64,000 nt of DNA from Aphrocallistes beatrix (taxonomy: Eukaryota > Porifera > Hexactinellida > Sceptrulophora > Aphrocallistidae). A program made the position numbers and the translations under genes. Positions 57,408 to 64,000 of the stretch are shown piece by piece. The stretch is taken from the NCBI GenBank assembly GCA_963281255.1, contig OY725500.1, forward strand, positions 2,283,330 to 2,347,329, given 5' to 3'. Under the pieces are notes generated by a model that was not told the origin of the DNA, did no database searches, and was given only the letters and a program-made list of their open reading frames with translations. Each line of letters begins with the position of its first letter. Position 1 is the stretch's first letter.

Positions 57408-58691
57408 CAGGGTGGCCAAGAAAAATTGAGACAAAAATGAAAAATGTGTATAAAATTCGATAATTCAGTCTATTCAAGTTACATAGTATTAACTGGTCTA
57501 ATATGATGTTAGAAGCTATTTTCATTCGAAATGTCCGCCTTTGGCATCTTCACACTGTCGTAGTCGGCTCTTAAATATATCAATACATCGATTAACCTTG
57601 GACTGATCCATTTTCTCCCAAGCTTTCCTAATTTTTCTTTCTAGATCTTGCAAACTTTTTGGGGGTACGCGATATACCTCCTGCTGCAGCATACCCCAAA
57701 TTCCGTAATCGAGAGGATTGAGATCGGGTGAGTTTGGGGGAAAATCTTCTTTTGTCCAAAAATTGATATTTTCGGATCTCAAAAATTCTGCGTTTCTCTT
57801 AGCTGTGTGGCATGGTGCAAAGTCTTGTTGGAAAACAAGATCGTGCTGTTGACAAAGGAGAACAACGATGGGAGCTAAAATCGCACTTTGGTACCGATCT
57901 GCATCCAAAGTTTCCCCTTGTCGGAAGAAAACAAGATCGGTTTTCAAGTTATGAGCTACCCCTGCCCAAACCATCAGTTTCCGACTGAATTTGCTCTTTT
58001 CAACTACTGTTTTCTCATTAAGAGACTTCTTAATCCCTTCTTTGACGTAAACTCGATCGTTCTGCCGATTAATGGGCTGATCCATTAAAAAAAATTTTCA
58101 TCACTGAACAGCACTCGCCTGTGCAAATCGCCTTCCAAAGATCGACGTAAAGCTCTCGACCTTGTAGCTCTCTTGACCTTTTGGGGGCTTACGAGGGCCT
58201 GTTTTGTTTCTTTCTTCCTTGCCCTTAGTTTTAAGTCTCTTCTGACAATGTCTTGGGTCGTTGATTTCGGTATTCCGATCTCCCTCGCGATTTTCCGGAC
58301 TGACTGGGCGGGATTCCGCCGGAGACGATCAGTTAGCTTTCTCTTCGCAATACGAGTGGTCTCTAAGAATTTAACTCCTGAACCCGTTTTTCTGGAGCTA
58401 TTTCCACCATTTTGGAGCTGTTTGACAACTCTGTAGACTGTAGCTCGTGAAATATCTACGTACTTTACATGTATCCATTTTTGAGAAGCAGTTTGTCCAT
58501 AATTAAAAAATGATTGAATAACTTTTCTCTTTTCTAATTCTTTCATTTTCGAACTAGCATTCACAATTTTACAATGATAATACAATATTGCTATGCAAAA
58601 AGAGAATTTTAGTAGCTAATGTTATTTTAAATTGAACCAAGGTTGACTTTTAAAGCAAGTAAATTTGTCTCAATTTTATTCGGCCACCCTG
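57408..58691 (-). mobile_element. maT-type mariner element D
   Basis: Terminal repeats CAGGGTGGCCAAGAAAAATT and, at the right, complement of ATTCGGCCACCCTG, flanked by TA within the Helitron tract. Length 1284 bp. Confidence 0.9.
57522..58545 (-). pseudogene. maT (DD37D) transposase with a single frameshift
   Basis: The first ATG is at 58545 (MKELEKRKVIQSFFNYG); a TTG-initiated extension upstream is unlikely. The N-terminal paired helix-turn-helix part (SRATVYRVVKQLQNGG, KIAREIGIPKST) leads to the first catalytic Asp in RVLFSDENFF. There a run of T at about 58085-58093 shifts the frame. The second frame carries VFQQDFAPCHTAKRN and SPDLNPLDYGIWG. I count 37 residues between the second and third Asp, the DD37D signature of maT elements. 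One base in a homopolymer separates the two halves. Confidence 0.85.
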
Positions 58692-58955
58692 TATATATAC
58701 AGTATGCGGCCATATTTATTTAGAAAACCAAGAATACAGTATTATTACGATTTATACACAACCAAGTTAAATTATCAACATCATACTGCCTGTATAACTC
58801 TTGTATGAAAATGCTCTTTCGAAAAACATGACTTCTCACTTTCAAAAATATTATTCGTGTATAATTTTTTATTTTAAATATTGGTGACGTCATCGGAATG
58901 TTTAATTATTTTCTGTGTATCTTTCTAAAATAAGTTAGATTTGTTTATTGAATTG

Positions 58956-59919
58956 ATGTCGCAATATTCAGAGACAACAAATTAAAACACTAATTGATGA
59001 AAAAAAAACACTCCTAAAGAGATTTCTCAAATAGTTTGTTTCATTGGCCACAGTTTATAATACAAGAAAACGAATGATCAAAGATGACCCCACTAAACCA
59101 TCAAAAGGGGGCTGGTAGACCTCCAGTTGTACACGATGCAATCAAATACAAAGTATCGCAACAAATCAGAAGAAGTAATGGAGCAATTACATTGCATGAT
59201 ATACATGCCAAAATACTTTCTTCAGGGGTACAGCTTCCATTCGAAATGTGCGTCGATGCGCAAAAAAACTTAAATACCAAAAGGGTTTCCCGACAGCTGT
59301 ACCAATGCTTAGTGAAGCTAACAGGTCTAAACGCATTTTATGGGCCAAGAAAAATAAGCGTACTCGATGGCAGCATGCGATTTTCGCAGATGAAGCTGTA
59401 TTTTGGTTATCAAGAGGTCGTGTAAAGATATGGACAAAGGGGAACAAAAACGATTTTATCCTACAACAAAACACTCGTCTAAAATACACATATGGGCTGC
59501 CTTCTCGTGTGGGACATTTCCTTTATGTATATTTAGTCAAAACTTGACTGGGTCATCCTTTGTTTATTAGACCAAGCCAAGGTTTTCCATGAGAATGAAT
59601 GGTTTTTGGTCCAAGATAACGACCCTAAGCACAGTTCTAACGTTGCCAAAGCATGGATGAAAGAAAAAATGCCCAAGAATACCTTCATATGGCCCAGCCA
59701 AAGTCCGGATTAAATCCGATTGAAAATCTGTTCGCCTGGATTAAATACCAACTAAATCGACTCCCGCACAAGCGTCCGACGACCATTGGAGAACTGAAGA
59801 AACGTCTTCAAAAAATCTGGGAAAACATAGATCCTGATTTTTAACGTCCATACTGGGAGTCAATGCCTAAAAGATGCAATATGGTATTGGATAACCATGG
59901 TTTCAAAATTAAATATTAG
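58956..59919 (+). pseudogene. Tc1-like transposase, heavily damaged
   Basis: Fragments in several frames: GAGRPPVVHDAIKYK (hook and DNA-binding part), AIFADEAVFWLSRGRVKIWT (first Asp), QDNDPKHSS near 59615 (second Asp) and LNPIENLFAWIKYQLNRL (Glu), ending GFKIKY. The spacing of the last two is again 35 residues. It is related to the gene at 29630-30587. Frame breaks lie near 59240, 59550 and 59700, and there are stops. Confidence 0.75.
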
Positions 59920-59985
59920 CCCCTACTTATGTATCATTATATTGCAGCTTAAAAAGTATAATGAACCTCCTCTATTTTCCATATA

Positions 59986-60494
59986 CAGTCGACTCTCGTT
60001 AATACGAACACGGATAAGGAGTACAATCGGATAAGAAGTACAAGTTTTGATTCCCCAACCTAATCTATGGCAAAATATGTACAAACGAACTCCGGTTAAC
60101 ACGAACACGGATAAGACGAAATATCGGATAATAAGTACGATTTGTGGGTCCCCTTCAGTGCGTTTTCAATAGTAAATACATCGGTTAATACGAACACGGA
60201 TAATACGAACAGGTGTGTGCCTACGAGCACTTTGAATATGGTACTTAGTATGTACGTAGATAGATACTAGACAGATATTTCTCAATGAAAATACAGTCGA
60301 ATCTCGTTAATACAACATAGATAATGAGTTTTCTATTTGACAAGTACAATTTAATACTCTCACGTAGTTATCACTATGTATATTAAGTATTTTGGACAAA
60401 TGTGGCTATGTACGTACTTCGGTTAATACGTACTCCGGATAAGGAGTACAAATCTCCACGGTCCCTTGGTGTACGTGTTAACGAGAGTCGACTG
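59986..60494. mobile_element. pogo/Tigger-like MITE P2, 509 bp, level 5
   Basis: Ends CAGTCGACTCTCGTTAA and complement (TTAACGAGAGTCGACTG), flanked by TA. The terminal motif GTTAATACGAACACGGATAA is repeated internally at about 60000, 60097 and 60185, with weaker copies at 60300 and 60420. No ORF. Confidence 0.8.
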
Positions 60495-61116
60495 TATCTA
60501 CATTTTAGTCATTCTAAATAAATATGGCCGCATACTGTATATATACACATTAATCGAGTTTTAATAGTAAGGATTTGGATGGAAAATATTGAGATGTTGT
60601 ACAAATTCTTTTGTCCAGGGAGTGTATATATATATATACTATATAACGAATTGATTGAGTAAACTGCCAGGCACAGAAAGCAGATATTTGGCCTGTTGGA
60701 GTCTTCTGGCTAAGTTCTGACCTCATAAGAAAATGTCGACTCATCATTGAATTATGACGTCATTGTCACCTTTTTTATAATTCGAAAATTCAGTTTTTTG
60801 ACTTTAATTTTAGGTGATAGAAGGCTGAAGTTTAATAGAATTTGTATCTTAATATCTCTCTCACATATGATACAACTAACATCAAAAAATGAGGACTTAT
60901 CATTCCGTTATGACGTTATCATTACGCATCAAAATTTTCAAAAATTGAGAAATTCTGTGTTTTATTGAGTGATTCCTATTTTATTCCTGTTAAACTGCCG
61001 TATTTAGTTAGTGATGTTTTCTATCATATAATTAATTAATGTGACCCAAGGGCGCCTCCGGTGGGAGCGAAGTGTCCGCCAGCAGTTCACCGCAAGCAAG
61101 CGAACCGAGTTTCTAG

Positions 61117-61301
61117 TCAGTAAAAGGTCTGGTGTTAAATTGTCATGGAACATCAATCATAATATCTTTTTTAATGAAAGCAGTGAGCCCAGATTCGCTA
61201 TTTTTGATGCTTGCCAGGACACATTTTCTTTACAAAATTCACCATTCAAAACGCTGTTCCAGGTCTTACGCTGGAAAAAAATTTTTAAATCTTTAATATT
61301 A
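61117..61301. repeat. MITE remnant between Helitrons
   Basis: Decayed relative of 15931-16696 (ACATTTTCTTTACAAAATTC, CCAGGTCTTACGCTGG). Confidence 0.5.
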
Positions 61302-63063
61302 CAAGCGCGCTTCGCTTGCTTGCGCTGCGCGGCTGGAGGACACAAAGTGTCCGCCGGAGGATGCTTTCGGTCGCCTGGAGGTAACATTGGTTAATTATAA
61401 GGGAGATATCATCTCTGAATATGTCCATCTTAGTTTTAAAATCGATATCACTCGAAAAATCACCAAATTTGTCTATTTTTAAAATTTTGATGAATAATGA
61501 TGATGTCATAACAAAGTGATGAGTCATCATTTTTTGATGATAGTTGCATCACATGTGAAGTGTGTTAGTATACAGATTCTATTAAAATTTCAGCCTTCTA
61601 TCTATAATGGCTGAGTTATGCCCAAATAACTGTGTTGCTTAAGGTTGGTGTTTCCTTCCAGAACTAACTTTCAAAGTTTTCATTATTTTCTCCTGAAATT
61701 TTTTGTGGAAACTATTCTCGATGAGTTATCTGCAAAAATACACTTTTCGGGAGCCCAAGAAGTAAGAGAAAAATTTGTTTTTTCCCAAATGACCTAATTT
61801 ATAGAGGACATTCAAGGAAACTTCAATGCCTTATGCCTCTTTTACTCAATTATTCTTGCACAAAATGGTTGAATAAAGAAAATAATAGGAATAGAATTTT
61901 CAATTTTAACCCAAATAATTTTTTCTTTCAAATTTCGTTTATACAAAATTTAGAGGCAGATTTTCGTAAGGAAAAATATTTTAACTTTTTTCCAAAGAAG
62001 AATATCAAAAATCTGTCTCTATCATTTTGTTCTACCTAACGAGATCTTTCTAAAACCGTCGAGTTTTTAACTCTACGACCTTTGTAACTAGAGATTCCTC
62101 CTTTGTAAAATGGATTTTTTTAAGTGTTAAAAATAGGCTACAAAGCAATTTTCTTCGGAAAGGTTTGATTTCCATTAGTTTTTAATGTATTGTGATAATA
62201 AATAACATCAAAACATCCTAAATCAACAACTTATAGTAGTACTTGACTTCAAAATATGACATATCAAATATTTTCACATCATGACACATTCAAAAGTGTG
62301 AAAAAGTTGACAGTTAACACTGGGGGCCCAAAAATGACCATGTCCGATGGTTTCCGCCGAAATCCCATACCAATAACTTTATTTGACTATGCCAGGCCGT
62401 TTTTTTAATACTGAATTCGTACTCAGCACTAAATTTCCAGCAATTTGATATATATATTGACCATATTTGGAAATATTTTTCGTTGCCTTTTCCTAGCAAC
62501 GGTCAGGAATGTTAAAAAATTCCTGGTCGTTGCTAGGCACGGCCAAACAAAAATGTTTCCATATATGGTCAATATATATATCAAATTGCTGGAAATCTAG
62601 TGCTGAGCATGAATTCAGCATTAAAAAGATGATCTGGCACTGTTAAAAGAAGTTATAGCTGTTGGACATTTCGCATTTAAAATGTGTCGTTTTTAGTGCG
62701 ACACCAGGTGATACAAGTGGCTCAAAGTGGTGAAATATTGGGGCTGGAGTTATAAAAATCGGAATTATTGTTTAGAACCCCTATAAGGATCTAAAAATGA
62801 TAAAAAAGCAATTTGGGCACATTTTTAATAAAATACAAGTTTCCCATGGGAAACACCAACCTTAACTTTTAAAAATGTGACAATGACATCTTAATTCCAT
62901 GATGAGTCGACATTTTGCTCTGAACTCAGAACTTACTGGAGCCATAGTCAAAATACTCCCACATGGAAAAAATCAGCTTTCTGCGCCCGGCAGTTTCTTC
63001 AATCAATTCGTTACAGATATATATATATATATATACACATTAATCGAGTTTTAATAGTAAGGA
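61302..63063 (-). mobile_element. Helitron H8 split by a K element
   Basis: Tail at 61302-61380, body to 61642 and again 62862-63063, 5' end CGAGTTTTAATAGTAAGGA before T. Removing K7 restores GTTGCTTAACTTTTAAAAA as in H1 near 3518. Confidence 0.85.
61643..62861. mobile_element. K element K7, complete (1219 bp)
   Basis: Ends GGTTGGTGTTTCC and GGAAACACCAACC between TTAA 61639-61642 and 62862-62865. The TTAA duplication is proven by the empty site in H1 and other Helitron copies. Central palindrome at about 62425-62610. No ORF of interest. Confidence 0.85.
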
Positions 63064-64000
63064 TAATTGCAAACTATAAACACCATAATAATTGAGAATG
63101 TTTTGTAGAAGAAATTTAAATTTCATCCTGTACATTTTTCCTCTGAAATAGTTGTATTATTGTTTCGATTGTGTTATTCTAGTCTCAGTTTTCCCTTTCG
63201 ATTAGCTATTTAATTTTTGATAATTTTAGAAATATTTCACTTTTGGACTTGTTAATTTTTTGCAATCTCTGCTTATCTGAAGATTCTCATAGTTTTTACT
63301 CACCTCCTTTAGGTATTTTATAATTTCTGTTTTTTTGTTGACGTTTTTTTAACATAGAATGTCTATCATTGATAGATTGTGCGTTTTTTAATTTTCCACC
63401 CTCTTTCTTGTATTTCACATTTTTTGTGATTTCTATTTATGCAACTGCTCCTGATGTTGCTTAAAATAGCAGTAATTAACTTCATAAACCCTTTGCTTAA
63501 ATAATCAGATCATAAAACCTGTCATAAAACCTCTCCCTACTTTCCATTGTTGAATTCTCTTTTGTGCAAATTTCCTTTGGACCTTTTACTCGTCGACAAA
63601 TCTTTTCAACGAAGTTTCCGTTAATTATCAGTGATACCATATTAAGATTATGCCTGTATTTTCCGCCTAATGATATGATATATAATGACTAGGTAATAAA
63701 TTCTTTGTATTTTAAGGTGTTTAATTATTTAAGTCTAAATATGCTTCTTTTAATCCAGATTATGTATGTCTCTGAACAGTAGTAAATTTCATATAACTGT
63801 TTGGTGAACATCATTTATTCTTTCCCTTTTTGGGATTCAATAATCGCTTTCTTTTTCTTCATTAAAGATATCTTTATGGAATTTTCTTGCAGTTCAAATG
63901 AATTTTTGATTGAGTGAGCTCATTATTGTCACTTATCGTGAAGTTTAAGCAATTTTTCCCGATTTTATGGTTATTTTCGTTTTTCTACTACTTTTCTCAT
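63064..64000. other. no feature seen
   Basis: T-rich sequence on the plus strand, apparently single-copy in this window, without repeats or coding signal. Confidence 0.4.

Larger units (their letters stand above)
58700..60537 (+). mobile_element. Tc1-like element E, DD35E type, with internal MITE
   Basis: Terminal repeats CAGTATGCGGCCATATTTAT and complement, flanked by TA. It carries a degraded transposase and a pogo-like MITE (59986-60494) behind the gene. Confidence 0.85.
56948..60573 (-). mobile_element. Helitron H7, level 3, carrying maT and Tc1-like insertions
   Basis: Tail at 56948-56985 (CGCGCTTCGCTTGCTTG) and body to the (TA)n tract near 57405. Two TA-targeting elements follow back to back (57408-58691 and 58700-60537), then the 5' end at 60550-60573 before T. 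It lies nine bases from H6. Confidence 0.75.
52436..60624. mobile_element. Tc1-like non-autonomous element F, level 2 of the nest
   Basis: The left end CACTGTCTGGACAAAAGTAT and right end, complemented, CACTCCCTGGACAAAAGAAT are flanked by TA. Only about 0.45 kb is its own sequence (52436-52826 and 60574-60624). The rest is two Helitrons with their own insertions. Confidence 0.65.
52360..61116 (+). mobile_element. Helitron H5, outermost layer of a five-level nest
   Basis: The 5' end lies at 52360-52385 (TTACTGTTAAAACTCGATTA). The body resumes at 60630 (AACGAATTGATTGAGTAAAC) and the GC-rich tail ends at 61116 in CTAG followed by T, the canonical Helitron 3' end. Everything between 52436 and 60624 is inserted into its (TA)n tract. 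Confidence 0.7.

Noticed and set aside
1..64000. tRNA, rRNA, CRISPR, prophage, operon or toxin-antitoxin features
   Set aside because: None were recognised on reading; the sequence is eukaryotic with introns and animal-type transposons. A tRNA scan was not possible.

Overview
This window is metazoan nuclear DNA: AT-rich, very gene-poor, with spliceosomal introns and many layers of transposable elements (TEs). The mix of Tc1/mariner, maT, DD37E, hAT, Helitron, Mutator-like and TTAA-inserting elements suits an arthropod; a copepod such as a sea louse is my guess and I could not test it. Almost every open reading frame is TE-derived and broken. The one clearly intact cellular gene is a single-exon DNA topoisomerase I at 18167-20131 (+). 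A second item of note is a spliced, retroviral-type integrase gene on the minus strand at 32784-35044, now damaged.

Layout. 1-1280 holds the 3' part of a Mutator-like transposon. 2686-9648 holds a second, complete copy in the opposite orientation, with terminal inverted repeats (TIRs) of about 1.0 kb and a decayed transposase gene. 9690-16876 is a stack of two TTAA-inserting families, named here Z (about 1.93 kb, ends GGATACCGCCCTC) and K (about 1.2 kb or a 1.77 kb foldback, ends GGTTGG). 17410-17760 is a Tc1 remnant, followed by topoisomerase I. 20327-21508 is a Helitron carrying a foldback MITE. 23277-25194 is a full Z copy. 26040-27583 is a Helitron split by K. 29376-30692 is a Tc1-like DD35E element. 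32784-35044 is the integrase gene. 35442-48838 is more Z/K/Helitron nesting, with a DD37E Tc1 element (38343-39671), a mariner (45321-46656) and a truncated Ty3/gypsy-like LTR element (46675-48067). 49117-51793 is two K copies, one carrying a Harbinger-like MITE. 52360-61116 is a five-level nest: Helitron, Tc1-like element, two Helitrons, then hAT, maT, DD35E and pogo-like elements. 61302-63063 is a Helitron split by K. 63064-64000 is featureless.

How the parts relate. Repeated copies give natural empty sites, so many insertions can be proven by comparison inside the window: A|T insertion without duplication for the Helitron, TTAA for K and Z, TA for Tc1/mariner, 8 bp for hAT. The (TA)n tract inside each Helitron copy is the preferred landing site for later elements. 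No operon-like or defence-like gene system is visible. The best candidates for something undescribed are the Z and K families, the long-TIR Mutator-like element with a PHD-type zinc finger, and the intron-bearing integrase gene.
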